This document shows positions 1 through 8,633 of a DNA stretch of 64,000 bases, piece after piece (the stretch's first letter is position 1; every line of letters begins with the position of its first letter). The stretch is from the NCBI GenBank assembly GCA_963756525.1, contig CAVWNR010000009.1, positions 744,001 to 808,000 of the forward strand, written 5' to 3'. Below the pieces are notes generated by a model, which searched no databases, was not told where the DNA came from, and was given only the letters and a program-made list of their open reading frames with translations. Source of the DNA: CAVWNR01 sp963756525 (GTDB lineage: Bacteria > Actinomycetota > Actinomycetes > Mycobacteriales > Jatrophihabitantaceae). The translations under genes were made by a program, and so were the position numbers.

Positions 1-2
1 AC

Positions 3-1280
3 CTGGGCGGTACCGTCAGCCACGCTCGGCAAGCGTTGTCGCTGGCCGCTCCGGACGACGACCTCACCCGGGCCTCAGCCGGCGGGCTCGCCGGACTGGC
101 CTCGTGGACCACCGGCGACCTCGCCGGCGCGCACGCCGCGTTCACCGAGACCGTCGCGGGGCTGGTGCGTGTCGGGTTCATCGCCGACGTCCTCGGTTGC
201 TGCATCACGCTGGGTGAGATCCGCCGCACCCAAGGCAGACTCACCGACGCGCTGCGCACCTACCAGTGGGCGCTCGACCTGGCCGCTGGGAACTCGGCGG
301 CGGCGCCGTTGCGGGGCACGGCCGACATGCACGTCGCCACGGCGGACGTGCTGCTCGAACGCGATGACCTTCCCGCCGCTGCCGAGCAGCTGGCCGCGAG
401 CGAACGCCTCGGTGAGTACAACGGCCTGCCGCAGAACCCGTACCGGTGGCGGGTCGTCAAGGCGCGGCTGCGGGAGGCCGAAGGCGACCTGGACACGGCC
501 CTGGAACTGCTCGACGATGCCGACCGCGTCTACGTCGGCGACTACCTGCCAAATGTGCGACCCGTGCCGGCCACCCGAGCACGGCTGTGGGTCCGGCGCG
601 GGGAGCTAGCTTCGGCCGTCGCGTGGGCCACGCAACGACAACTTTCCGCCGGCGACGAACCGTCCTACCTAGGCGAGTACGAGCACACCACCCTCGCCCG
701 GCTGCTGCTGGCCCGCTCCCGCGCCGAGCGGGACGGTAGCGCACTCGACGATGCAGTCGCCCTGCTCGAGAAGCTGCTGACGGCAGCCGAGAAAGGCGCC
801 CGGCACGGCAGCGCGCTCGAGCACCTGGTGCTACTTGCCCTGGCCCATCAGGCCCGACGGGACATGCCCGCCGCGCTGGCGGCACTGCAGCGCGCCGTGC
901 TGCTCGCCCAACCGGAGGGCTACGTGCGGCTGTTCGCCGATGAAGGGCCGCCGATGGCCGCCCTGCTCAAGACCCTGGCCAAGCAGTCGGCCGCGTCCGG
1001 CTACCTCCGTCTCCTGCTCGCGGCGACCACCCGAGGCGAGGCACACGCCCCTCCGCCCGAGCAGTTGATCGATCCGCTGAGCGACCGCGAGCTCGACGTG
1101 CTCCGACTGCTCGGCACCGACCTCGACGGCCCTGACATCGCCCGGCAGATGTCAGTGTCGCTGAACACCGTGCGCACGCACACCAAGAACATCTACGCCA
1201 AGCTCGGCGTGACCAGCCGGCGGGCAGCCGTGCGCCAAGCGCAGCAGCTCAACCTGCTCCAGGCCCGGCGCCGCGGCTGA
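3..1280 (+). CDS. LuxR-family transcriptional regulator, C-terminal part (5' truncated by window)
   Basis: The reading frame is open to the first base, so the gene begins outside the window. What remains is about 425 residues: an Ala/Leu-rich helical TPR-like region typical of large MalT/LAL regulators, then a C-terminal LuxR-type helix-turn-helix (start SDRELDVLRLL, recognition helix around SLNTVRTHTKNIYAKLGV). Such proteins carry an N-terminal ATPase domain; that part is not visible here. A TTG at 36 could be read as a start but lies inside the helical repeats. It probably controls a nearby operon, perhaps the small gene and DUF4386 gene downstream, but the sequence does not show this. Confidence 0.85.
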   Translation: MGGTVSHARQALSLAAPDDDLTRASAGGLAGLASWTTGDLAGAHAAFTETVAGLVRVGFIADVLGCCITLGEIRRTQGRLTDALRTYQWALDLAAGNSAAAPLRGTADMHVATADVLLERDDLPAAAEQLAASERLGEYNGLPQNPYRWRVVKARLREAEGDLDTALELLDDADRVYVGDYLPNVRPVPATRARLWVRRGELASAVAWATQRQLSAGDEPSYLGEYEHTTLARLLLARSRAERDGSALDDAVALLEKLLTAAEKGARHGSALEHLVLLALAHQARRDMPAALAALQRAVLLAQPEGYVRLFADEGPPMAALLKTLAKQSAASGYLRLLLAATTRGEAHAPPPEQLIDPLSDRELDVLRLLGTDLDGPDIARQMSVSLNTVRTHTKNIYAKLGVTSRRAAVRQAQQLNLLQARRRG

Positions 1281-1330
1281 CCGGCAACCGCGACCGCCGC
1301 GGGCCCTCGAATCACCACCCGGTTCACCAG

Positions 1331-1355
1331 ATGTGGTGATGCCCGCTCACCACAT
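1331..1355. promoter_or_regulatory. Inverted-repeat operator candidate upstream of the small gene at 1376
   Basis: A perfect 9-bp inverted repeat, ATGTGGTGA-7 bp-TCACCACAT, sits about 20 bp before the ATG at 1376, between the LuxR-type regulator and the following two genes. The position suggests a regulator site. Which protein binds is unknown. Confidence 0.5.
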
Positions 1356-1375
1356 CGCGCGCCATCGTGAGCGGC

Positions 1376-1648
1376 ATGAGCGACGTCCCGACCGGTCCCG
1401 ACCGCGGCGCGGGGCGCTACGAGATTTGCGTCCGTGGACACCTCGCATCCCGCTGGTCCGCCTGGTTCGACGGGATGACGCTCACCCGCCACGACGACGG
1501 CACCACCGTCATCCACGGCACGATCACCGACCAGTCCGCACTTCACGGCCTGCTTCGCAAGCTCAACGACCTCGGCGTCCCGCTCATCTCCGTCACCTCC
1601 ACCGCAGCCCACGAGCCCGCCGCACCCGGCATCACCCACCCCAGCTGA
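1376..1648 (+). CDS. Small conserved-looking hypothetical protein (90 aa)
   Basis: A 90-residue soluble protein from ATG 1376; a GTG at 1367 would add three residues. The sequence has an evenly mixed beta/alpha look (GRYEICVRGHLASRW, then DGTTVIHGTI and a helical SALHGLLRKLNDLGVPLISV), resembling the small companion proteins often seen next to DUF4386 membrane genes in actinobacteria. No catalytic motif is visible. It ends 28 bp before the DUF4386 gene on the same strand, so the two are likely one operon. The function is not recognised. Confidence 0.65.
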   Translation: MSDVPTGPDRGAGRYEICVRGHLASRWSAWFDGMTLTRHDDGTTVIHGTITDQSALHGLLRKLNDLGVPLISVTSTAAHEPAAPGITHPS

Positions 1649-1676
1649 CTGCACAGCAGCCCGAAAGGAGCACGAC

Positions 1677-2480
1677 ATGACCACCGACACCGACACCGTG
1701 CACACCACGGCCGCCAGGCCGCCCACGCCGCGCCGCCGGATGGATCCGATGAGGAAGACCGCCCTCGCCGCCGGCATCCTGTACCTGATCACGTTCGTGT
1801 CGATCCCGACCCTGCAGCTGTACAAGCCGGTGAAGGACCACGTCGGCACGTTCATCCTGGGCGCCAGCAGCAGCACCGGGGTGATGTGGGGGGCAGCCTC
1901 CGAGATCATCGTCGGCTTGGCCGGCATCGGCACCGCCGTCGTGCTGTACCCGGTGCTGAAGCGGCAGAACAAGACCGCCGCGCTCGGGCTGGTCGCCGCC
2001 CGGATGCTCGAAACCAGCCTCATCTTCGTCGGCGTGATCAGCCTGCTCTCGATCATCACCCTCCGAAACCACGTAGCCGGGACCGCCGGCGCAGACCCAG
2101 CCGCGCTCGTCACGACCGGCCACGCCCTGGTCGCCGTCTACAACTCGACGTTCCTGCTCTCCCAGAGCCTCATGCCCGTCGCCTGCGACCTGCTGCTGGG
2201 CTACCTGCTGTACCGGTCCGGCCTGGTGCCCCGCATCCTGCCGATCATCGCCTTCGTCGGCGCCCCGCTGCTGCTCGCCTCCGACATCGCGATCTTCGCC
2301 GGCGCCTACACGAACACCTCGCCGCTCAACGGGCCGCCCGTGCTCCTGGTCGCCGCGTTCGAGCTCTCCCTCGGCGTCTATCTGACCGTCAAGGGCTTCA
2401 GGCCGACGCCGCTCCTGTCCGCCACCGTTGCGCCCAACGCATCCTCCGCCGCCGGCCACCAGGCGCTGCCGGTCCGCTGA
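1677..2480 (+). CDS. DUF4386 family integral membrane protein
   Basis: 267 residues with about six to seven hydrophobic segments starting near residue 30 after an Arg-rich N-terminus. Features typical of DUF4386 are visible: RKTALAAGILYLITFVS at the start, a conserved LYPVLKRQN loop, and AARMLETSLIFVGV in the middle. The family has no established activity. The ATG follows a GAAAGGAG ribosome site (1663-1670 region). It shares an operon with the 90-residue protein upstream, and a broken ABC ATPase gene follows 35 bp later, so the original unit may have included a transporter. Confidence 0.85.
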   Translation: MTTDTDTVHTTAARPPTPRRRMDPMRKTALAAGILYLITFVSIPTLQLYKPVKDHVGTFILGASSSTGVMWGAASEIIVGLAGIGTAVVLYPVLKRQNKTAALGLVAARMLETSLIFVGVISLLSIITLRNHVAGTAGADPAALVTTGHALVAVYNSTFLLSQSLMPVACDLLLGYLLYRSGLVPRILPIIAFVGAPLLLASDIAIFAGAYTNTSPLNGPPVLLVAAFELSLGVYLTVKGFRPTPLLSATVAPNASSAAGHQALPVR

Positions 2481-2515
2481 TCTGTTCCCGGCACTCTTCC
2501 CGATAAGGAGCAGTC

Positions 2516-2750
2516 ATGATCACCGGGCAGAGCCTCAGCAAGACCTACGGCCCGAAGACCGCCGTCGACGGCATCACCTTCACCGTCCAGCCCGGCAAGG
2601 TCACCGGCTTCCTCGGCCCCAACGGCGCCCGGCAAGTCGACCAGCATGCGCATGATCGTGGCCTGGACCGCCCCACCAGCGGCACCGTCACCGTCAACGG
2701 GCGCCCCTACGCCCGGCACCGGTCACCGCTGACCGAGGTCGGCGCGCTGC
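2516..2750 (+). pseudogene. ABC transporter ATP-binding protein, frameshifted and truncated remnant
   Basis: The N-terminus is clearly an ABC ATPase (QSLSKTYGPKTAVDGITFTVQPGKVTGFLGPNGA). An extra C after GGCGCC near 2630 shifts the frame exactly inside the Walker A motif. A missing G near 2661 restores it, so GKSTSMRMIVG is replaced by about 11 unrelated residues. The frame then reads DRPTSGTVTVNGRPYARH normally and homology stops at TEVGAL (about 2750), before the Q-loop, signature, Walker B and H-loop. The product cannot bind ATP. Sequencing error could explain the indels but not the truncation. Confidence 0.85.
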
Positions 2751-2881
2751 CACTGTGCCTCGAGACTGCGCGCGGGCGTCGGCCGGGAGATCGTGACGAC
2801 GGCGGCCCTTGCGAAGGTGGTAAGGACGCCGGAAGAAGTTGCTGCTCGTCGCCTCGGGCGATCGCAACGACCCACGTGCGG

Positions 2882-3340
2882 TTACAAACCGGCCGCTCGG
2901 CGAGCTGCGATGACGACGGGATTGTTCGGCATGTCCGCCCAGGCGATCTCGAAGTAGTTGCCCTCTGGGTCACAAAGGTAGGCCGAGCGACCGGTGAAGA
3001 ACTCGGCGTCGACGGGTTCCTTCGTCACCCGAGCGCCGGCCGCGCGCATGTGCTCGGTGAGCCGGTCGACCTCCTCGGCGCTGTCGACCTGCACGCCGAT
3101 GGTGAAGCGGATGCCTCCGGTGCTCGGCTCAGGTTCGGTGTTCCCGTCGCGGGCGAGCTTGGCGAGGGGGAACAGGGCTAGCACGATGCCGCGCAGTTCG
3201 AAGACCGCGAACTCGCCGTCGTCCATCACCTGGGGCCAGCCCACCCGCCGGTAGAAGTCGCGAAGGGCACGGAAGTCGCGGGCGCCGAGAGTGATCAGGT
3301 TGGCCAGCGGAAGTTGGTCGGTCACGCCTGCACTATCCAT
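2882..3340 (-). CDS. VOC (glyoxalase/bleomycin resistance-like) family protein
   Basis: A 152-residue single-domain VOC protein if started at the ATG at 3340 (MDSAGVTDQLPLANLITLGA); the frame is open a further 22 codons upstream. Typical VOC elements are RDFRALRDFYRRVGWPQ near the N-terminus, a central FTIGVQVDSAEEVDRL, and the C-terminal CDPEGNYFEIAWAD with its metal-ligand Glu. The substrate is unknown. It reads toward the ABC-gene remnant and lies just outside the left attachment repeat of the island at 3418, so it belongs to the flanking DNA. Confidence 0.85.
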   Translation of the reverse strand: MDSAGVTDQLPLANLITLGARDFRALRDFYRRVGWPQVMDDGEFAVFELRGIVLALFPLAKLARDGNTEPEPSTGGIRFTIGVQVDSAEEVDRLTEHMRAAGARVTKEPVDAEFFTGRSAYLCDPEGNYFEIAWADMPNNPVVIAARRAAGL

Positions 3341-3417
3341 CCGTGCGCCGACAACGGCTTGCGTCGCATCGTGCGGCTCTCGCGTGCCCCGATCCGCAGG
3401 GGGCACCCGTCCGGCGC

Positions 3418-3461
3418 GGAGCCGCCTCGGGGAATCGAACCCCGGACCTACGCATTACGAG
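3418..3461 (-). repeat. attL: orphan 3' half of tRNA-Thr (44-bp direct repeat copy 1)
   Basis: Covers the T arm, 3' anticodon stem and acceptor strand of tRNA-Thr on the minus strand, with no 5' half. Identity with 14618-14661 ends abruptly at 3462 (g versus t) and at 3417 (c versus t), so only the core repeat is shared. Confidence 0.92.
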
Positions 3462-3910
3462 GGCCTTGAATGGGGTTACGGCCGACGTTGGCTATCACTG
3501 AAAACCCCGGAAACACGGGGCTTCCGCACTATATTGATGTTGGCGGTTGATGGCCCCGGTGGACTCTGATGTGTCCCCAATGTGTCCCAGGAATGATCAT
3601 GGCACCTACCGTCCTGTCGAGTTGATCTACAGGTGGCGGTCCAAGATGCACACGTTGGGTCGAGCGAATGGGGCAGCTGCCGGCAAGCCGTGCTTCTCAG
3701 GCTGGCCCCCCGCTCCAAGAACGCGTCTGCCCACGCCGATGACAGCCCATCCGATGCGTCCGACCATGGCAAGGACCGTGCGGTTCATCTGATCCCGAGC
3801 CTGCACCCGTTCGGTGGACAGTCCCGCGCCCGGCGATGACCCGCTCGGCGGTCCGACGGACACAGCGACAAGCTTCGGCGAGATTCGGTGATCGTATGGC
3901 GCGGGGGGTC
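3462..3910. other. Non-coding left end of the island, with a repeat of the integrase 3' end
   Basis: No convincing gene. It contains a short hairpin (CCCCG at 3505-3509, CGGGG at 3516-3520). It also holds a 20-bp block at 3569-3588, identical to 14528-14547, where it encodes the VSPMCP end of the integrase. In the same frame the left copy reads SDVSPMCPRNDHG, so it may be the stub of a second integrase 3' end from an older element. The rest shows nothing I can assign. Confidence 0.5.
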
Positions 3911-3938
3911 TTGACATCTGAGACAAGCCGATTAGATT
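3911..3938 (+). promoter_or_regulatory. Sigma-70-type promoter of the ROK regulator gene
   Basis: TTGACA at 3911-3916 and TAGATT at 3933-3938 are separated by 16 bp. Transcription would start near 3945, inside the operator at 3944-3966. This rules out the TTG at 3937 as a start codon. Confidence 0.6.
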
Positions 3939-3943
3939 GCTTG

Positions 3944-3966
3944 TTAGTTCGGATGGGATACGAATG
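3944..3966 (+). promoter_or_regulatory. Putative autoregulatory operator for the ROK regulator
   Basis: TTAGTTCGG at 3944-3952 is the same 9-mer as the left half of the perfect inverted repeat at 5252-5276. After the same 7-bp spacer comes a weaker right half (ACGAATG, 4 of 7 matching CCGAACT). Overlap with the predicted transcription start suggests autorepression. Confidence 0.5.
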
Positions 3967-5181
3967 AAGGGCGACGCGGCGATGGCTAGCACGCAGTTGG
4001 TGCGGCACATCAATCAGGCGCGTGCTCTGGAGCTGCTCCGCCGGCACAAGGGGCTGTCGAGGGCGCAGCTCGCGCGTCGTTTGGGGCTGACAAAGTCCAC
4101 TGTCTCGGATCTGACGAACGCGCTGCTGGCCGGTGGCCTGGTGGTCGAGCATGGCGGGGCGGTCGGGCACGCGCGCGGCGGGCGGCCCGGTCTGGGGCTG
4201 CGGCTCAACCCTGCGGGCGCGACCTTCCTCGGGGCAGAGTTGGGCAATGACCACATCGCTGTCGTGGCTTTGCGGTTGGACGGCCGGGACTTGGCCCGCG
4301 TGCGGCAGCCGATCGACCCGGCGCATTCGAGCGGCGAGATCGCCGGGCAGCTGGTGCGGTTGGTGAAGCAGGTGCTGGCCGATATCAAGGGTTCGAGTGC
4401 GAACCTTCAGGGGCTGGGGGTGTCGGTGCCGGGCATGCTCGACCGCGCCGGGAGCGTGTTGTGGTTGCCGCGGCTGCACTGGCATGACGTTGATCTGGCC
4501 GCCCTGCTTGAGCGGGAGTTGTCGATCCCGGTGTCCCTGGAGAATGACGCTAACGCCGCGGCGCTGGCCGAGGTGTACTTCGGCCCGCGTGCGGAGATCG
4601 ACCGGCTGCTGTACATGCTGTTGGACACTGGGGTCGGCTGCGGGTTGATCGTCAATCGCGGCTTGTACGTGGGCGTACACGGACGGGCCGGGGAGGCTGG
4701 CCACCTACGGGTGGACCCGGCAGGGCCGCGCTGCGAGTGCGGCGGCATCGGCTGCCTGGAAACCATGCTGGGCGAGGCCGCGCTGCTGCGCTATGACAGC
4801 GAGCTCGGCGGTAAAGCCGCGTCCGCCCAGGAGGTGATCGAGCACGCGATCGCCGGCGAGCCGGCGGCGACTGCCGCGCTCGAGCGCTGGAAGTTCTGGC
4901 TGGCTCGGGCGGTCGCCTCGCTGATCTACCTGTTTGACGTCGACCGGATCGTGCTCGGCGGTTCCCTGCCGGCGGCGGTGCCCGACCTGGCCGACGACGT
5001 GCTCGAACAGCTGCGCGACCAGCAAGTCCCCCAGACCGACGACCTGCAGATCCTCACCTCCCAGTTCGGCAGCTACGACGGCGCCTTCGGCGGAGCTGCG
5101 CTGATCTACCAGCGGCTGTTTCGGATCCCACAGGCCGACGAAGACGGCTTTCTCGACGACGATCTGCTAGCCACCTTGTAA
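3964..5181 (+). CDS. ROK-family transcriptional repressor (XylR/NagC type)
   Basis: About 405 residues: an N-terminal winged helix-turn-helix (ALELLRRHKGLSRAQLARRLGLTKSTVSDLTNALL), then a ROK domain with the zinc motif CECGGIGCLE and sugar-kinase fold signatures (ENDANAAALAEVYFG, GVGCGLIVNRGLY). ROK repressors bind a sugar or phosphosugar and leave the operator. Start: the ATG at 3964 is used, but ATG 3982 with AAGGG upstream is as likely. The TTG at 3937 lies in the promoter. It stands directly upstream of the transporter operon, whose leader carries the same operator sequence, so it is almost certainly the local regulator. Confidence 0.9.
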   Translation: MKGDAAMASTQLVRHINQARALELLRRHKGLSRAQLARRLGLTKSTVSDLTNALLAGGLVVEHGGAVGHARGGRPGLGLRLNPAGATFLGAELGNDHIAVVALRLDGRDLARVRQPIDPAHSSGEIAGQLVRLVKQVLADIKGSSANLQGLGVSVPGMLDRAGSVLWLPRLHWHDVDLAALLERELSIPVSLENDANAAALAEVYFGPRAEIDRLLYMLLDTGVGCGLIVNRGLYVGVHGRAGEAGHLRVDPAGPRCECGGIGCLETMLGEAALLRYDSELGGKAASAQEVIEHAIAGEPAATAALERWKFWLARAVASLIYLFDVDRIVLGGSLPAAVPDLADDVLEQLRDQQVPQTDDLQILTSQFGSYDGAFGGAALIYQRLFRIPQADEDGFLDDDLLATL

Positions 5182-5251
5182 CGACCGCCATCTGACAACC
5201 CGCAGCCGCGGGAGCAAACCCGGTAATCCGATCGCCTATCCATACCCGCAA

Positions 5252-5276
5252 TTAGTTCGGACCCCTCCCGAACTTA
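5252..5276 (+). promoter_or_regulatory. Operator upstream of the sugar-binding protein gene
   Basis: Perfect inverted repeat AGTTCGG-7 bp-CCGAACT (5254-5260 and 5268-5274), with TTA just beyond each arm. It lies 17 bp before the ATG at 5293, and a related site overlaps the regulator's own start region, so both units are probably repressed by the ROK protein. Confidence 0.65.
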
Positions 5277-5292
5277 CCTGGAAGGACAAGCA

Positions 5293-6636
5293 ATGGACGA
5301 CATCAGCATCGATCGCCGCGCCGGTGCTCGCCGGCGTGGCCGGTGGAGCAGACCCGCTGCCCTCGCCGCGGCGGGCGCGGCGTTCGCACTGACTCTCACG
5401 GCCTGCAGCAGCGGCGGCGGCGGTGGATCCACCGGTGCGGCCGGGTCGGGCAGCGGAACAATCACCTGGTGGGCCAACCAGATCACCGGGGTGGACATGA
5501 ACGCGGAGGTGGCCAAGGCGTTCGAAGCGGCCAATCCGGGAATCCACATCAAGATCGAGAACGCGCCGGTGAACACCGACACCAACAAGGCGACACTGAT
5601 CAGCCAGATCAGCGGCGGCGGCGGTCCAGACGTCTACAACGGCGACGTGATCTGGCCAGCGCAGTTCGCCGCGAACCACTTGGCCGCGGACCTGTCGAAG
5701 AAGTTCGACTCGTCGTTCTGGGACAGCTTCGTTCCGGGCCTGATCAAAGGCGCGACCTACAAGAGTGGCATCTACGGGGTGCCGTACTTCTCCGATCAGG
5801 GCTTCTTCTATTACCGAAAGGACCTGCTTGCCGAGGCGCACCTGCCGGTGCCGACCACCTGGGAGCAGGTGCAGTCCGAGGCGGCGCAGCTGCAGAAGCA
5901 AGGCCTGGTCAAGTACGGGTTCATCTTCCAGGGTGCGTCCTATGAGGGGCTGACCTGCAACTTCACCGAGTTCCTCACCGACGCCGGCGGCACCATCCTC
6001 AACAGTGACTCCACCAAGCCGGCGCTCAACTCCGACGCGGGCAAGAAGGCACTGACCTACCTCCGCGGGCTGATCACCTCCGGGGTGACACCCGCCGCGG
6101 TCACTACCTTCCAGGAGACGCAGGGCATGAACGTGTTCGACGCCGGCGACGCCGCGTTCTTCCGCAACTGGGCCTACGCGTACGGCGACGCCAACGACCC
6201 CAAGACCTCCAAGGTGGCCGGCAAGGTCGGCGTGAGCCTTCCACCCACTTTCCAGGGCCAGTCGGGACCCGGCTTCTCGAACGTCGGTGGCTGGAACGCC
6301 TACATCAACCCGAACTCGAAGAACCAAGCAGCCGACGTGAAGTTCCTGCAATTCCTGGCCGGCCCGACCGCGCAGAACATCGTCGCGAAAGACTCGCTGA
6401 TCCCCACTGTGCAGTCCATCCGCTCGTCGCAGACGGTGGCCCGGATAAGCCCGGTGTTTGCGCTGCTGGGCAAGAGCAAGCTGGTCGCGCGACCGTCCAC
6501 GACTAAGGAGTACTCGACCGTCAGCCAGGCGGTCTACACCAACGTCAACTCCGCGCTCAGTGGCGCGGCCTCGCCCAGCGCCGCGCTGAACGCGGCCGCG
6601 AGCCAGATCACGAACGCCTTGTCCGGCGGCATCTGA
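5293..6636 (+). CDS. Sugar ABC transporter substrate-binding lipoprotein
   Basis: 447 residues. It has an Arg-rich N-terminus, a hydrophobic stretch, and a lipobox ending LTAC followed by a Ser/Gly linker, so it is lipid-anchored outside the membrane. The mature part is a type 1 extracellular solute-binding protein of the MalE/UgpB class (TITWWANQITGVDMN, ISGGGGPDVYNGDVIW, YGVPYFSDQGFFYYRKDLL). The ATG follows GGAAGGAC. It is the first gene of a seven-gene run (binding protein, two permeases, oxidoreductase, isomerase, hydrolase, kinase). The sugar cannot be deduced. Confidence 0.92.
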   Translation: MDDISIDRRAGARRRGRWSRPAALAAAGAAFALTLTACSSGGGGGSTGAAGSGSGTITWWANQITGVDMNAEVAKAFEAANPGIHIKIENAPVNTDTNKATLISQISGGGGPDVYNGDVIWPAQFAANHLAADLSKKFDSSFWDSFVPGLIKGATYKSGIYGVPYFSDQGFFYYRKDLLAEAHLPVPTTWEQVQSEAAQLQKQGLVKYGFIFQGASYEGLTCNFTEFLTDAGGTILNSDSTKPALNSDAGKKALTYLRGLITSGVTPAAVTTFQETQGMNVFDAGDAAFFRNWAYAYGDANDPKTSKVAGKVGVSLPPTFQGQSGPGFSNVGGWNAYINPNSKNQAADVKFLQFLAGPTAQNIVAKDSLIPTVQSIRSSQTVARISPVFALLGKSKLVARPSTTKEYSTVSQAVYTNVNSALSGAASPSAALNAAASQITNALSGGI

Positions 6637-6755
6637 GCCGCAAGACGCTTGTCGGCCGGTCAGCCGGCGATCTCACCTCTGCTGACCGGCCGGCCCACCA
6701 ATACCCCCAGGTACGGACGCGCCCGACACGGGACGCCCTCAAGAAGGACGCCATC

Positions 6756-7727
6756 ATGGCCAAGCCCCGCACTGACGCCGCCGTGGCCGAGCAAACCGGC
6801 GACGCCGCAACCGGTGCCCCTCGATCTCAGCGACCCGGCCGCTTTGCGAACCGGCACTCTCGGGCGGCGTGGATGTTCGCCGCGCCGGCGCTGCTGTTCG
6901 TCGGTGTTGTGACCATCTTCCCGATCCTGTTCTCGGTGGTCGCCAGCTTCTCGAACGTCACCGTGTCCGCACATGGCTTCCAGCTCAGCAACTTCACGAC
7001 CCACAACTACTCCCTGCTGTGGAACAGCGACACCTGGCGGTACTCGGTGCTGTTCACCATCGCCTGGGCCATCGCCACGGTCGGTATCGAGCTGGTGATC
7101 GGCACTGCGATTGCGCTGGTCCTCGAACGACTCACCGACAGCGCCCGCGGCTGGATGATGGCGCTGCTGCTGATCCCGTGGGCCATCATCACCGTGATCT
7201 CGGCAGAGCTGTGGAGCTACATATACAACGGCGTCTACGGCGTGCTCACCGTCCTGGCCGGACATCTCGGCTTCCACAACGTCCAGTTCCTCGGCAGCAA
7301 CGCTCTCGCGATCACCTCGCTGATGATCGCCGAGGTCTGGAAAACCACCCCGTTCGTGGTCATCATCGTGCTAGCCGGCCTCGTGATGATCCCCGGAGAT
7401 CTCTACGAGGCCGCGGCCCTGGACGGGGCCAACGGCTGGTCCACCTTCTGGCGGGTCACCGTGCCGATGCTCAAGCCCACCATCGCGCTGGTCGTGCTGT
7501 TCCGGTTCCTGCAGGCGTTCGGACTGTTCGACCTGCCGTTCGTGCTCACCCAGGGCGCACCCGGCCACTCCACCGAACCGCTGGCACTGCTGGCCTACAA
7601 GGTGATGTTCGGCGAGCTGAACTTCGGCGCCGGCGCCGCCGTGGCCACCAGCACCGCCGCGATCGTGCTGGTCGGCTGCCTCGTGTTCGTCCGGTTGTTC
7701 CGAGCCCAAGTAGGAAGGGATGCCTGA
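6756..7727 (+). CDS. Sugar ABC transporter permease, MalF type
   Basis: 323 residues with six predicted membrane helices after a polar N-terminus of about 40 residues. The EAA loop that contacts the ATPase is clear (EAAALDGANGWSTFWRVTVPML, with the conserved Gly). It overlaps the second permease by 8 bp, indicating translational coupling. A 119-bp gap separates it from the binding-protein gene. No ATPase gene is in the operon; in actinomycetes such importers usually borrow the shared MsiK ATPase, so this one probably does too. Confidence 0.93.
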   Translation: MAKPRTDAAVAEQTGDAATGAPRSQRPGRFANRHSRAAWMFAAPALLFVGVVTIFPILFSVVASFSNVTVSAHGFQLSNFTTHNYSLLWNSDTWRYSVLFTIAWAIATVGIELVIGTAIALVLERLTDSARGWMMALLLIPWAIITVISAELWSYIYNGVYGVLTVLAGHLGFHNVQFLGSNALAITSLMIAEVWKTTPFVVIIVLAGLVMIPGDLYEAAALDGANGWSTFWRVTVPMLKPTIALVVLFRFLQAFGLFDLPFVLTQGAPGHSTEPLALLAYKVMFGELNFGAGAAVATSTAAIVLVGCLVFVRLFRAQVGRDA

Positions 7728-8571
7728 GATGCGCACTCGCCAACGCACCGGCTGGCACAAGTGGGTCAACGGCCCGAACAGCTGCGCCTTGATCGTCGCC
7801 GTCGTGGTCGCCGCGCCGCTGTGCTGGCTGCTGGTGTCCAGTTTCAAGACGCCAACCGACATCCAGGATCCACACCCGTCGGTGCTGCCACGCAAGTGGA
7901 CCTTCGCCAACTACAGCGCAGCCTTTTCCCAATACCACTTCGGCCGCTACTTCGCGAACTCGCTGATCGTCACCACCGCCGCGACCCTGCTGGTGCTGCT
8001 GCTGGGCATCCCCGCCGCCTACGCGCTGGGCAAGCTGCGGATGAAAGGCAAGATGATGATCCTGATCGCCCTGCTGATGATCTCGGTGTTCCCGGTGATC
8101 GCCATCATCGAACCGCTGTTCCTGGTGATGCGCAGCATCGGCTGGCTCAACAGCTACCAGGCCCTGATCGTCCCCTACGCGGCGTTCAACCTGCCGTTCA
8201 CCATCTGGATTCTGCGCAACTACGTACTGGGCATCCCAACGGAGATGAGCGAGGCCGCCTACATCGACGGGGCGTCGCAGCTGCGCACCCTGATCTCGGT
8301 GATGCTGCCGCAGATGCTGCCCGGCCTGTTCACCGCGGCGATCTTCTCCTTCACCGCCTGCTGGACCGAGTTCATGATGGCGCTGTCGTTCAACAGCAAC
8401 AATGCCTTCCGCACCATCCCGGTCGGCATCTCGCTGTTCGGCACCGAGTACACGCTGCCCTACGGGCCGATCTTCGCCGCCAGCATGGTGGCCATCGTCC
8501 CGGTCGTGGTCCTGGTACTCGTCTTCCGTCGCAGCGTGGTGTCCGGCCTGACCGCCGGCGCCGTCAAGTAA
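7720..8571 (+). CDS. Sugar ABC transporter permease, MalG type
   Basis: 283 residues with six membrane segments and a canonical EAA motif (EAAYIDGASQLRTLISVMLPQMLPG). It pairs with the upstream permease to form the membrane channel. The ATG at 7720 overlaps the preceding stop; the ATG at 7729 is a possible alternative. The C-terminal SGLTAGAVK ending is typical of this class. Confidence 0.93.
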   Translation: MPEMRTRQRTGWHKWVNGPNSCALIVAVVVAAPLCWLLVSSFKTPTDIQDPHPSVLPRKWTFANYSAAFSQYHFGRYFANSLIVTTAATLLVLLLGIPAAYALGKLRMKGKMMILIALLMISVFPVIAIIEPLFLVMRSIGWLNSYQALIVPYAAFNLPFTIWILRNYVLGIPTEMSEAAYIDGASQLRTLISVMLPQMLPGLFTAAIFSFTACWTEFMMALSFNSNNAFRTIPVGISLFGTEYTLPYGPIFAASMVAIVPVVVLVLVFRRSVVSGLTAGAVK

Positions 8572-8633
8572 CCGGGGCTCTTCAAGCACCTGCCCTGCTC
8601 CCGATGGTCCAACTCAACAAGAAAGGCGCTCCC

